This document shows, piece after piece, positions 23,434-31,773 of a stretch of 64,000 nucleotides of DNA. The position numbers and the translations under genes were made by a program. The notes beneath the pieces are model-generated. The model was not told the origin of the DNA. It did no database searches and saw only the letters and a list, made by a program, of their open reading frames with translations. Source of the stretch: Hungatella sp. UBA3048 (GTDB taxonomy: Bacteria; Bacillota; Clostridia; Lachnospirales; Lachnospiraceae). Every line of letters starts with the position of its first letter. Within the stretch, counting starts at the first letter, position 1. The DNA is taken from contig DFCS01000008.1 of the NCBI GenBank assembly GCA_002367105.1, positions 1 to 64,000 of the forward strand, in the 5' to 3' direction.

Positions 23434-24870
23434 TCAAAATCCGCTTTCCTTCAAAACAACTCCATTGCTTGCAATTACATTTTTGTACCATTCAAAGGAT
23501 TTTTTCCTGCTGCGTTTTAAGGTTCCATTCCCTTCATTATCCTTATCAACATAGATAAAACCGTATCGCTTTTTCATTTCTCCTGTAGATGCACTGACCA
23601 GGTCAATACAGCCCCAGGGGGTATATCCTAATAAATCTACTCCATCCTCATCCACAGCCTCTATCATTGCTTTTATATGCTCTTCTAAGTAATTTATCCG
23701 GTAGTCGTCAATAATGCTTCCATCCTCTTTTAGCCTATCCACTGCACCAAGGCCGTTTTCCACGATAAATAACGGTTTCTGATAACGGTCGTACAGAGTA
23801 TTCAAAGTAACCCTAAGTCCAAGAGGATCGATCTGCCAGCCCCATTCTGATTCCTTTAAGTAGGGATTCTTAACGCTCTTCATCACATTGCCTGGTGTGG
23901 ATTCTGTGATGGCTTCTTCTGCTGTGCTGACACACCGGGATGAGTAATAGCTGAAGGAAATAAAGTCTACCGTATGCTCTTTTAAGATTTCATCGTCCTC
24001 CGGTCCTGTTTCAAGCTTTATTCCTTCCCTCTCAAACATTTTCTTCGCATAGGCAGGGTACTCTCCTCTGGCCTGTACATCAATAAAGAAATAATTATCC
24101 CTGTCTTTCTTTATGCTTTCCCAGACATCCTTAGGATTGCAGCTAAAGGGGTAGAAATTTCCTGCGGCAAGCATACAGCCTATTTTAAAGTCAGGATTAA
24201 TCTGATGAGCCAGTCTGGTTGCCATGGCAGAAGCCACTAATTCGTTATGGGCAGCCTGATACTTCACCTGCATTTCATTTTCTCCTTCAGAGAACCGGAT
24301 ACCGGCGCCCATAAACGGCAGGTGAAGAAGCATATTGATCTCATTAAATGTGATCCAGTAAGTCACCTTATCCCGGAAACGGCGGAAAATAGCATCGCAG
24401 TATTTCACAAAACAATCAATGACCTTTCGGTTTTTCCAGGAATCATATTTTTCAACAAGAGCCAGCGGCATGTCAAAATGGCAGATGGTCACTACCGGTT
24501 CGATCCCATACTTTAATAGCTCATCAATGAAATCCTCATAAAACTTAAGCCCTTCTTCATTCGCCTCCTCTTCTTCCCCATTTGGAAAAATGCGGGACCA
24601 GGAAAAGGAAAAGCGATAGCATTTAAATCCCATTTCTGCAAATAAGGCGATGTCCTCCTTATAATGATCGTACATATCAATCGCTTCCCTGGAGGGATAA
24701 TAGGAATCTTCCGGCAGCTGCCTGTAATCCATCTCCCCCTTCATAACCGGAAGACGATTCTCTCCCCATGGGATCACATCTACAGTTCCCATTCCCCGGT
24801 TTCCTTCCTTCCAGCCGCCTTCGCACTGGTTAGCCGCAGTGGCTCCTCCCCACAAAAAGTTTTCTCTCAT
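23434..24870 (-). CDS. 6-phospho-beta-glucosidase, GH1
   Basis: The 478-residue GH1 enzyme has acid/base Glu in TFNEIN (about residue 175) and nucleophile Glu in FIVENGLG (about 375). The N-terminal FLWGGATAANQCEGGW and the C-terminal KKRYGFIYVD region, where the BglA/AscB group binds the 6-phosphate, support phospho-glycoside specificity. It would cleave cellobiose-6-phosphate or aryl-beta-glucoside phosphates made by a PTS. The ATG at 24870 has AAAGG at proper spacing; the ATG 9 bp earlier does not. A BglG/LicT-type antiterminator leader precedes it. The PTS and antiterminator genes are not in this window. Confidence 0.92.
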   Translation of the reverse strand: MRENFLWGGATAANQCEGGWKEGNRGMGTVDVIPWGENRLPVMKGEMDYRQLPEDSYYPSREAIDMYDHYKEDIALFAEMGFKCYRFSFSWSRIFPNGEEEEANEEGLKFYEDFIDELLKYGIEPVVTICHFDMPLALVEKYDSWKNRKVIDCFVKYCDAIFRRFRDKVTYWITFNEINMLLHLPFMGAGIRFSEGENEMQVKYQAAHNELVASAMATRLAHQINPDFKIGCMLAAGNFYPFSCNPKDVWESIKKDRDNYFFIDVQARGEYPAYAKKMFEREGIKLETGPEDDEILKEHTVDFISFSYYSSRCVSTAEEAITESTPGNVMKSVKNPYLKESEWGWQIDPLGLRVTLNTLYDRYQKPLFIVENGLGAVDRLKEDGSIIDDYRINYLEEHIKAMIEAVDEDGVDLLGYTPWGCIDLVSASTGEMKKRYGFIYVDKDNEGNGTLKRSRKKSFEWYKNVIASNGVVLKESGF

Positions 24871-24908
24871 AGTTCCCATCCTTTCTTTTTATAATACAGT
24901 TTTGAAAG

Positions 24909-24999
24909 GCTGTATTCCTGCCTCTCATAAAACGTACTGTCTTTGAACCTCATCAAGCAGTGAAGCGGATTGCGAATATCCGATTAACTGCTGTATTCC
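24909..24999. repeat. Structured intergenic element flanked by 10-bp direct repeats
   Basis: GCTGTATTCC occurs at 24909-24918 and again at 24990-24999. Between them lies an imperfect palindrome (24956-24992; core GCGGATTGCGAATATCCG) that is nearly repeated at 55407-55446 in inverse orientation. It falls between the antiterminator leader and the glucosidase start codon. Confidence 0.5.
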
Positions 25000-25015
25000 A
25001 GATTTCCTCTAAACT

Positions 25016-25070
25016 AAAAAACTGGTCATATTTACGCCTTGCCTGAGCAAAAGTATAAATATAACCAGTT
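25016..25070 (-). terminator. Conditional leader terminator of the 6-phospho-beta-glucosidase gene
   Basis: On the minus strand AACTGGTTATATTTA pairs with TAAATATGACCAGTT, then a run of T. It lies before the coding region, not after a gene, so it must act as an attenuator. Its 5' arm shares AACTGG with the antiterminator element just upstream. Confidence 0.85.
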
Positions 25071-25099
25071 ATGTCTGCACGAATAATTACAGTTACACC
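25065..25099 (-). promoter_or_regulatory. Ribonucleic antiterminator (RAT) element, BglG/LicT type
   Basis: The minus strand reads GTGTAACTG, a short loop, then GTGCAGACATAACTGG. This resembles the RAT consensus recognised by BglG/LicT/SacY proteins (GTTACTG...GCAGNCAAAACC). It overlaps the 5' arm of the leader terminator, as in sac and bgl operons. When bound by a dephospho-antiterminator, the terminator cannot form. Confidence 0.75.
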
Positions 25100-25123
25100 T
25101 AGTCAAACTCTCTATTTGTGAGC

Positions 25124-25152
25124 ATTTTAACATACTTTCCCAAATTTGTAAA
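25124..25152 (-). promoter_or_regulatory. Sigma-A promoter of the 6-phospho-beta-glucosidase transcript
   Basis: TTTACA (25147-25152) and TAAAAT (25124-25129) are 17 bp apart, just upstream of the RAT element. Confidence 0.75.
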
Positions 25153-25170
25153 GCATTTATCAATCACACG

Positions 25171-26013
25171 TTATAGAGTCATAATAATTCCGCCGTCATT
25201 GGCATATACCGTAGCAACTCCGGCTGTTTCTACAATGAGTACGTCCTTAAATACAGCCTGCTTGAGCATTTCCTGTTTTACATGCTCCGCCCGCTCCGGA
25301 TTATTACAATGAGCAATTGTCAGCACCTTATCTTTGGTTTCTCCTCCGTCCTTAATGGCAAGCTCCACCATACGGGCCAGCGCTTTATTGATCCCTCTTG
25401 CCTGGTCCAGCTTAACGATTACGCCTGAGTTAGCACCCATAACCGGCTTAATGTTTAAGGCAGTGGCAAAAAATGCCTGAAGACCGGTAAGTCGTCCATT
25501 TTTTCTTAAAGTGTCCAGACTTTCCAATACAAAATAGGTCTTCATATTTTTGATGAAGGTTCTTGCCTTCTCTTCAATTTCTTCAAAGGGCAGAGATGCA
25601 TGGTAAAGGGACTGGACGTAAAGAGCGATATTTAACTGTCCGGCAGAGGCAGAATCCGAGCCAAGCACAGCGATCTTTTTCCCGTCATTCCCATGTTCTT
25701 CTTCATAAAGCCTTTTTCCAAGAACCGCACTGTTATAGCTGCCGCTTAAATGCTCGGACAGAGTGATTACAAAAATCTGATCCACGTCGCATTCAAAGGC
25801 TTCTTTATAAAGCTCCGGTGACGGACATGCTGTTTTAGGACACTCGCTGCTGCTTTTTACCAGCTCTAAAAAGCTCTTCTGGTCAAAGGTCTCGTCATCG
25901 ATTACGTGAGTATTTCCCACTTGCAAAGTAAGGGGAATTATCTGAAAGTGAGGATCTTTCTTTAGATCTGCCGTAAGATCCAGGCAGCTGTCCCCAATGA
26001 TTTTATAGCTCAT
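25171..26013 (-). CDS. DegV-family fatty-acid-binding protein
   Basis: The 280-residue protein shows the DegV fold: N-terminal KIIGDSCLDLTADL, TVITLSEHLSGSYNSA-like segment ITLSEHLSGSYNSAVL, FVLESLDTLRKNGRLTG and LNIKPVM. Family members bind a fatty acid and hand it to a fatty acid kinase (FakB role) for phospholipid synthesis. The two domains are complete. AGGAGG precedes the ATG. It has its own consensus promoter and is probably transcribed alone. Confidence 0.93.
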   Translation of the reverse strand: MSYKIIGDSCLDLTADLKKDPHFQIIPLTLQVGNTHVIDDETFDQKSFLELVKSSSECPKTACPSPELYKEAFECDVDQIFVITLSEHLSGSYNSAVLGKRLYEEEHGNDGKKIAVLGSDSASAGQLNIALYVQSLYHASLPFEEIEEKARTFIKNMKTYFVLESLDTLRKNGRLTGLQAFFATALNIKPVMGANSGVIVKLDQARGINKALARMVELAIKDGGETKDKVLTIAHCNNPERAEHVKQEMLKQAVFKDVLIVETAGVATVYANDGGIIMTL

Positions 26014-26067
26014 ATCTCTATCCTTCCTCCTGGCGAAAAACTTATCATGTAGTATTCATTACCATAT

Positions 26068-26096
26068 ATTATAGAGAAACCAGACTCGGATGTCAA
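26068..26096 (-). promoter_or_regulatory. Consensus sigma-A promoter of degV
   Basis: TTGACA (26091-26096), 17 bp, TATAAT (26068-26073): perfect hexamers and spacing. Confidence 0.9.
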
Positions 26097-26159
26097 TAGA
26101 ATAATTTTACATGACCCGGCTGCTATGAGAATGAATCTTAATGATGCAAAAAAATAATT

Positions 26160-26210
26160 TTTTTCATAAAAAAGGACTTATACCGGGAAACTTCCAAGGT
26201 ACAAGTCCTT
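26160..26210 (-). terminator. Terminator after the htpG operon
   Basis: AAGGACTTATACC (26172-26184) pairs with GGTACAAGTCCTT (26198-26210, one mismatch), followed on the minus strand by a T-rich tract. Confidence 0.85.
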
Positions 26211-26226
26211 AACTTACCATCAGCTA

Positions 26227-26517
26227 TTATTCCTCTCCCTGCGCATCAAATACTCCTACTGCGCTTATGCTGGAACAAACGACCACTACGACAACAAACA
26301 GGATCAGAAGCGTAATTCCCCCAAAAAACCATATGAAAAAGGTCACTCCAAAGTCATCAGAAGTTCCTTCTGCCGGTAGGTTGGCCTCTGAAGCAGCAAC
26401 GGTCTCTGCGTGAGACACCAGTGCGGCTCCCGGTGCAGCTCCTGCGAATATGCCCAGCATGAGAGCAATCATCAGACGCAGCACCGCCTTCCTCATCTTC
26501 ATAGTCTTTTCCTTCAT
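26227..26517 (-). CDS. Small secreted/membrane protein downstream of htpG
   Basis: The 96-residue protein has a clear signal peptide with a likely cleavage after SHA (about residue 37). About 20 acidic residues follow, then a single strong membrane helix (FFIWFFGGITLLILFVVVVVV) and a short tail. AGGAG precedes the ATG and the gene starts 17 bp after htpG, so it should be co-transcribed. I recognise no family. Confidence 0.7.
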   Translation of the reverse strand: MKEKTMKMRKAVLRLMIALMLGIFAGAAPGAALVSHAETVAASEANLPAEGTSDDFGVTFFIWFFGGITLLILFVVVVVVCSSISAVGVFDAQGEE

Positions 26518-26534
26518 TAAAGTTTCTCCTCGTT

Positions 26535-28538
26535 CTATTCCTCTGCCATCACAAGCATCAGCTCATTGCTTCTGGCAATAAATTTCGTCATGCGCTCCGG
26601 TGTCAGAGAACCATGGCTGAGAGCTGCCAGATCATAAAGCTGTTCACAGATGGAGTTTGTGTGGGCTCCGTCCTTGTGTCCCAGTATATATTGCACCAGC
26701 TTATTGTTGTAGTTAAGAACCAGGGTCTCACCGCCTGCGCCAAACATGGAAGGATCCATTCCCGGCATGGTATACATCTTCATCATTTCCTGCATACGGC
26801 GGGATTCCTCAGATACGGTAATCATGGAAGATACGTTTCCGTTCTTTAACTTCTCCACCTTTACTTCCAGATGTTCTTTGCTCAATGCTTTCCGGAACAT
26901 CTCTGTCAGGGTCTCTGCATCTGCCTTCAGAGCTTCCTTATCTTCTTCCTTTACCTCTTCCTTGAAGATATCGGATAAGTCAGAATTAATGCATAAGAAC
27001 TTAACATTCTCATTCTTTTGTTCCAGATAGCCTACAAATGGACTGTCAATATTATGGGTTAAATAAACCGCATCTAAGCCTGCCTCTTTAAACATGTTGA
27101 TGTACTGGCTCTGCTCTTTTTCATCGGAGATATAGAATACGCTGTTCTCATGCTTCTCCTTATTCTCCTCCAGACAATCGGAAAGAGTTAAATACTTGCC
27201 GTCCAGATTCTTAAACAGGAGGGAATCATTGATCTTCTCCCCGAACTTTTCGTCTTTTAAGCAGCCGAATTTAATAAACGGATTGATATCATCCCAGTAT
27301 TTTTCATAATTTTCACGGTCTGTCTTAAACATACCGGTTAATTTATCCGCAACCTTCTTTGTGATGTAGTCGGAAATCTTCTTCACAAAACCATCGTTCT
27401 GAAGAGCACTTCTGGATACGTTAAGCGGCAGATCCGGGCAATCGATCACACCCTTTAACAGCATCAGGAATTCCGGAATAACTTCCTTGATATTGTCAGC
27501 AATAAATACCTGGCTGTTATACAGCTTAATGGTTCCCTCCAGGCTGTCATAATTTAAATTCAGCTTGGGGAAGTAAAGGATTCCTTTTAAGTTAAAAGGA
27601 TAATCCATATTTAAGTGAATCCAGAATAAGGGTTCCTTGTAGTCATTGAATACCTTGCGGTAGAAGGACTTGTACTCCTCCTCTGTGCATTCGTTGGGAT
27701 GCTTGTTCCACAGGGGATTGATATCATTGACAGGTACCGGACGCTTATTAATCTTATATTTTTCTTTGGCAGGAGATACCTCTACGACTTCCTTCTCACC
27801 GTTTTCGTTCTCTTTTTCCTCGGTTTTTGCTTCCTCCAGGATGGTTTCGATAACAGTGTCCTTATCGGTCAGCTCATCCTTTTCAATGGTCTCATACTGA
27901 GGCTCTGAAGATGAACTGGATAAATAAATTGCCACCGGCATAAAGGAACAGTATTTATCAAGAACCTCTTTTGCGCGGTACTCGTTGCAGAATTCCAGAC
28001 TTTCTTCATTGAGGTACAGCTTAATGGTGGTACCAAACTCTGCCTTGTCCCCTTCTTCCATCTCATATTCCGTACCGCCGTCAGACTCCCAGTGAACCGC
28101 TAAAGCGTCTTCCTTATAGGATAAGGTATCAATTGTAACTCTGTCAGCTACCATGAATGCGGAATAAAAACCAAGTCCGAAGTGACCGATGATCTGATCT
28201 TCGTTGGCCTTGTCCTTATACTTTTCAAGGAAATCCTGGGCGCCTGAGAAAGCGATCTGGTTGATGTACTCATCAACTTCCTCCATGGTCATTCCAAGAC
28301 CGTTGTCCTTAAAGGTAATGGACTTTTCATTGGAATCGGTAATGATCTCGATCTTAAAATCCAGATCCTCCGGCTTCTGCCATTCACCCATGATTTCCAG
28401 CTTCTTAAGCTTTGTAATAGCATCGCAGCCATTGGAAACAAGCTCGCGGTAGAAAATATCATGGTCGGAATACAGCCATTTCTTGATAATCGGGAAAATA
28501 TTCTCACTGTTAATTGTTAAACTTCCTGTCTTTGCCAT
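26535..28538 (-). CDS. htpG: Chaperone HtpG (Hsp90)
   Basis: The 667-residue protein has the GHKL ATPase domain (YRELVSNGCDAITKL, DNGLGMTMEEV, GHFGLGFYSAFMVAD), the middle domain (LYFPKLNLNYDSLEGTIKLY region) and a C-terminal dimerisation domain. An acidic Glu/Lys-rich insert lies around residues 225-260. It is an ATP-dependent cytosolic chaperone. The first helix retains YRELVSNGCDA rather than the common RELISNASDA. A CIRCE element and a consensus promoter precede it, so it probably belongs to the HrcA heat-shock regulon. Confidence 0.96.
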   Translation of the reverse strand: MAKTGSLTINSENIFPIIKKWLYSDHDIFYRELVSNGCDAITKLKKLEIMGEWQKPEDLDFKIEIITDSNEKSITFKDNGLGMTMEEVDEYINQIAFSGAQDFLEKYKDKANEDQIIGHFGLGFYSAFMVADRVTIDTLSYKEDALAVHWESDGGTEYEMEEGDKAEFGTTIKLYLNEESLEFCNEYRAKEVLDKYCSFMPVAIYLSSSSSEPQYETIEKDELTDKDTVIETILEEAKTEEKENENGEKEVVEVSPAKEKYKINKRPVPVNDINPLWNKHPNECTEEEYKSFYRKVFNDYKEPLFWIHLNMDYPFNLKGILYFPKLNLNYDSLEGTIKLYNSQVFIADNIKEVIPEFLMLLKGVIDCPDLPLNVSRSALQNDGFVKKISDYITKKVADKLTGMFKTDRENYEKYWDDINPFIKFGCLKDEKFGEKINDSLLFKNLDGKYLTLSDCLEENKEKHENSVFYISDEKEQSQYINMFKEAGLDAVYLTHNIDSPFVGYLEQKNENVKFLCINSDLSDIFKEEVKEEDKEALKADAETLTEMFRKALSKEHLEVKVEKLKNGNVSSMITVSEESRRMQEMMKMYTMPGMDPSMFGAGGETLVLNYNNKLVQYILGHKDGAHTNSICEQLYDLAALSHGSLTPERMTKFIARSNELMLVMAEE

Positions 28539-28633
28539 ATTAGAACACTCCTTACTCTTTTTTCTATTTCAGTTCCATGTTTCCATGGAATTTTAACAAA
28601 TTTATAAACTTATGGATCATACCTGCAAAGAAT

Positions 28634-28662
28634 ATTTTAATACGCTGTTATGGAAATGTCAA
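28634..28662 (-). promoter_or_regulatory. Sigma-A promoter of htpG
   Basis: TTGACA (28657-28662), 17 bp, TAAAAT (28634-28639), about 95 bp before the start codon. Confidence 0.85.
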
Positions 28663-28669
28663 TAGAAAA

Positions 28670-28696
28670 TCAGCACTCAATTAAACTGAGTGCTAA
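28670..28696. promoter_or_regulatory. CIRCE element (HrcA operator)
   Basis: TCAGCACTC, nine bases, GAGTGCTAA. It differs from the CIRCE consensus (TTAGCACTC-N9-GAGTGCTAA) at one base. It ends 7 bp upstream of the htpG -35 and begins 5 bp after the stop codon of the upstream DUF5721 gene. Confidence 0.92.
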
Positions 28697-28701
28697 TAAT
28701 T

Positions 28702-29199
28702 CTATTCCTCCAGAAACGGAATCTCGTTTTGTTTTAAAAACCCTTTAAACGCCTGATCCCATTCCTCATCCAGGGTCTTATCAAGGGTAAAGACAGAAAC
28801 CGAAGTTCCTGTCACGCAGGAAAGCTTGTCTTCCTCATAGCGGATATTGAGGTACAGTCCCTTTACCTGATCGGGTGTAAAGGCAATCTGGCGGGAGGCA
28901 AGAAAGCGCTCGGTACCTTCCTTTGACATCTGCAGGATGATCCGGAAACTGACTGGAAGTCTTTTTCCTTTAATTAATGAAAAACAAAAAGGCTTCATCA
29001 TAGCCCAGGTAGAAAGCTGTCCCGTATTCATTTCCTCAAGTTCCTCTTTGGAGTAATAAGCGGAACGGATATTTCCATCGATGGTAAATGTATTAAAGGT
29101 AACAATAACAGCTTCCTTTGCAAGGAACTGGTCAAACACTTCCCCTACGAATAGCTTGGAGGTAAAGAGCTTGAGGTCCTCAATTTTCAGTGCGATCAT
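28702..29199 (-). CDS. DUF5721 family protein
   Basis: The 165-residue cytosolic protein begins MIALKIEDLKLFTSKLFVGEVFDQFL, typical of the DUF5721 family found in Lachnospiraceae. It contains TIDGNIRSAYYSKEE and a mixed alpha/beta pattern without membrane segments. The ATG at 29199 follows GGGGAG at good spacing; upstream in-frame ATGs lack one. No function is known. It precedes htpG on the same strand, with CIRCE in between. Confidence 0.7.
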   Translation of the reverse strand: MIALKIEDLKLFTSKLFVGEVFDQFLAKEAVIVTFNTFTIDGNIRSAYYSKEELEEMNTGQLSTWAMMKPFCFSLIKGKRLPVSFRIILQMSKEGTERFLASRQIAFTPDQVKGLYLNIRYEEDKLSCVTGTSVSVFTLDKTLDEEWDQAFKGFLKQNEIPFLEE

Positions 29200-29390
29200 G
29201 GCAATTTCTCCCCATTTTATAATCTCTATCCGTTTACTATACACCGGATACTCCCAGACTGTCAACGCAGGAATTCCCACGATCGACCCTATTCCAAACA
29301 GTTTTTTTCTGTGGTATACTTATTCACGAAAGCAATGAGCAGTGCCATACCACTATGCCCAAAAAGCATGGGCAGAAAAGAGGAAACCAT

Positions 29391-30677
29391 ATGAATCATA
29401 TCAAGCAGTTAGAGACACTGATCGCCGCATCCGTTTCTCCATACCACTGCATCATGGCGGCAGCGGACCAGCTATTGTCCGCAGGATTTAAAGAACTGTC
29501 CCTGGCCGAGCCCTGGAAGCTTAAGCAGGGCGGGTCATACTACATAAATGTCTTTGATTCCAGCCTGGTTGCATTTACCGTTGGGGAAGAGTTAGGCGAA
29601 ATACCGGCCCTTAAGCTGGCAGCGTCCCATACGGACTGGCCATGCCTGAAGGTAAAACCCTCTCCTGAGGTCACTTCTCTGGAATATGGAAAACTTAATG
29701 TGGAGGTATACGGAGGTCCTTTACTGGGAACCTGGTTTGACCGTCCCCTATCCATGGCGGGCAAGGTCTGCGTAGCCGGAACATCTCCCATGAAGCCTAA
29801 AACCATCTTTGTGGACTTTTCACGCCCCCTCCTTACGGTCCCAAACCTGGCGATCCACATGAACCGGGATGCCAATGATGGAGTTGCCATCAATGCACAG
29901 ATAGACATGCTTCCCCTTATAACCCGGATCACGGATGAGCTAAGTAAGGAAGACTTTTTCTTAGAAGCTCTGGCAAAAGAGGCAGGTGTGAAAAAGGAAG
30001 ATATTCTGGATTATGAAATCTGCATCTATAACTGGGAGCAGGGGACTCTCTTAGGCTTACAGAATGAGTTCTACTCTTCTCCCCGCCTGGATAACTTAAC
30101 ATCCGTTCAGGCCTGCTTAAGCGGGATCATGACCGGACCATGTAAAAACTGCATTCATGCCATCGCCCTGTACGATAATGAGGAAATCGGAAGCCATACC
30201 AAGCAGGGAGCTGCTTCCGCACTGATGGAACGCATTCTTGAAAAGATTTGCTTATCTCTGGGCTTTTCCAGGGAAACGTTCCTAAATGTTCTGCTTAGCG
30301 GCTTTTTGCTGTCCTTAGACGTGGCTCACGCCATTCACCCCAACCACGGAGAAAAATGCGATATTAAGAACCAGATCCTTATGGGAGACGGAGTTGCCAT
30401 TAAGCTGGCATCCAGCCAGGCCTACGCCACCGACGCTTCCAGCACAGGAGTCATTGAAGGAATCTGCCGGACAAATAATATTCCTTATAAAAAGTTCTCC
30501 AACCGCTCCGATGTAAAAGGAGGTTCCACTTTGGGAAGCATTTCTTCCGCCCTTCTTACCATGCGGACGGTAGATGCAGGCGTACCCATCCTGGCCATGC
30601 ACTCCGCAAGGGAAGTCATGGGCACAAAAGACCAGGAAGCCCTTGTTCATCTGGCAGAAGCCTTTTTCCAGGCATAA
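29391..30677 (+). CDS. M18 family aminopeptidase (aspartyl aminopeptidase type)
   Basis: The 428-residue enzyme has the dinuclear-zinc M18 ligands: His in AASHTDWPCLKVKP, Asp in SSPRLDNLTS, Glu-Glu in YDNEEIGSHTKQGA and His in LSLDVAHAIHPNH. It releases N-terminal residues, usually acidic ones, in the cytosol. The ATG at 29391 follows AAGAGG. An extended -10 promoter (TGGTATACT near 29310) lies upstream. It is transcribed alone, divergent from the DUF5721 gene and convergent with moeA. Confidence 0.93.
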   Translation: MNHIKQLETLIAASVSPYHCIMAAADQLLSAGFKELSLAEPWKLKQGGSYYINVFDSSLVAFTVGEELGEIPALKLAASHTDWPCLKVKPSPEVTSLEYGKLNVEVYGGPLLGTWFDRPLSMAGKVCVAGTSPMKPKTIFVDFSRPLLTVPNLAIHMNRDANDGVAINAQIDMLPLITRITDELSKEDFFLEALAKEAGVKKEDILDYEICIYNWEQGTLLGLQNEFYSSPRLDNLTSVQACLSGIMTGPCKNCIHAIALYDNEEIGSHTKQGAASALMERILEKICLSLGFSRETFLNVLLSGFLLSLDVAHAIHPNHGEKCDIKNQILMGDGVAIKLASSQAYATDASSTGVIEGICRTNNIPYKKFSNRSDVKGGSTLGSISSALLTMRTVDAGVPILAMHSAREVMGTKDQEALVHLAEAFFQA

Positions 30678-30679
30678 TT

Positions 30680-31735
30680 TTACCATTCCTGCTTCCAATA
30701 GAGAATATCCACCATATCCCCCGGCGAAATAGCCGTTCCCTGTTTCTGGTCAATGATGCAGTTTGAACGGAGCATTTCAGATAAGACGGAGGAATGGTGG
30801 TTTCTGTCAAAGATATGGACGCCCATCTCATCGCTGAATGCCTGGACAAACCGCCTTCTTTTTGCCGCATTGGCGTTTCCCTCTACTACCATACGCCTTA
30901 TTTTTTTCCAGGAAAGAGAGTCATCGCCAATCATTCTGGCCATGACAGGCCAGAAGAACAGACGGAAATTGACCATGGCTGCAAAGGGATAACCGGATAA
31001 GCTGAGGATGAGCTTCCCCTTGTACCGGTTTGCCATGACAGGCGTACCCGGCCGCATATTCACTCCATGAAAAAGCCGCTCGGCCCCCATTGCTTCCAAT
31101 GCCTCCGGAAGAAAATCCTTTTTTCCCACGGAAAGTGCACCAGTGGTGATAATCACATCTGCATGGCTGATTCTCTCATCCAGCATACGGGAAAAACCCC
31201 TGTCATCATCAGGGCAGATTTCCATAAAAGGAACCTGGACTCCCTGAGCTTTCAGCTGGGCGGCGATGGCATAGGCACTGCTGGGATACACCCCTACCTT
31301 TCCCAAGGGACTGGTGAGCGGTACAAGCTCATTTCCCGTTGAGATTATGCCCACCTTCGGCTCTTTAAGCACCATAATTTCCCGGATTCCCATACTGGCT
31401 AAAACGCCGATATGCCCTGCGCCCAAGCGGACCCGGCGGGGGATCATGCACGTTCCTGCCTGGAAGTCCTCACCGATCCTGCAATAGTTCTGCCAGGGGC
31501 TTCCCTCCACATAGATCTCTGCCTGCTCCTGGCCATAGTCCGTATCTTCCTGGCGTATCACACAGTCATAGCCCTCCGGCACCACGGCACCGGTCATCAC
31601 CCGAACCGCTGTACAGGGTTTGGCCTGGATGGAAAGATAATCCCCTGCACATATTTCACCGGCCACTTGAAATTGGATTGGTGTTTCCCTTGAAGCACCT
31701 TTTGTATCCTGACTTCTGACCGCATACCCATCCAT
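30680..31735 (-). CDS. moeA: Molybdopterin molybdenumtransferase MoeA, 5' end apparently lost
   Basis: From the ATG at 31735 the protein reads MDGYAVRSQDT, which in normal MoeA is about residue 60. The rest is intact: VRVMTGAVVPEGYD, the MoCF domain GIISTGNEL and GALSVGKKDFLPEAL, and GKLILSLSGYPFAA. The same frame stays open further upstream and encodes SLTAPFPVPHFPKSG directly before MDGYAVR, a clear MoeA match. However, it offers no ATG, GTG or TTG and then runs into the focA-like gene out of frame. About 40-45 N-terminal residues are therefore missing. It may be inactive or start from an unusual codon. Confidence 0.85.
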   Translation of the reverse strand: MDGYAVRSQDTKGASRETPIQFQVAGEICAGDYLSIQAKPCTAVRVMTGAVVPEGYDCVIRQEDTDYGQEQAEIYVEGSPWQNYCRIGEDFQAGTCMIPRRVRLGAGHIGVLASMGIREIMVLKEPKVGIISTGNELVPLTSPLGKVGVYPSSAYAIAAQLKAQGVQVPFMEICPDDDRGFSRMLDERISHADVIITTGALSVGKKDFLPEALEAMGAERLFHGVNMRPGTPVMANRYKGKLILSLSGYPFAAMVNFRLFFWPVMARMIGDDSLSWKKIRRMVVEGNANAAKRRRFVQAFSDEMGVHIFDRNHHSSVLSEMLRSNCIIDQKQGTAISPGDMVDILYWKQEW

Positions 31736-31773
31736 TCCTGATTTGGGGAAATGTGGGACAGGGAAAGGGGCTG

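Noticed and set aside
24909..24999. tRNA or riboswitch in the glucosidase leader
   Set aside because: No cloverleaf, acceptor stem or known aptamer core is present; the region is better explained as a repeated palindrome.
25016..25070. Terminator of degV
   Set aside because: It follows a separate promoter and RAT element and precedes the glucosidase gene, so it is better read as a leader attenuator.
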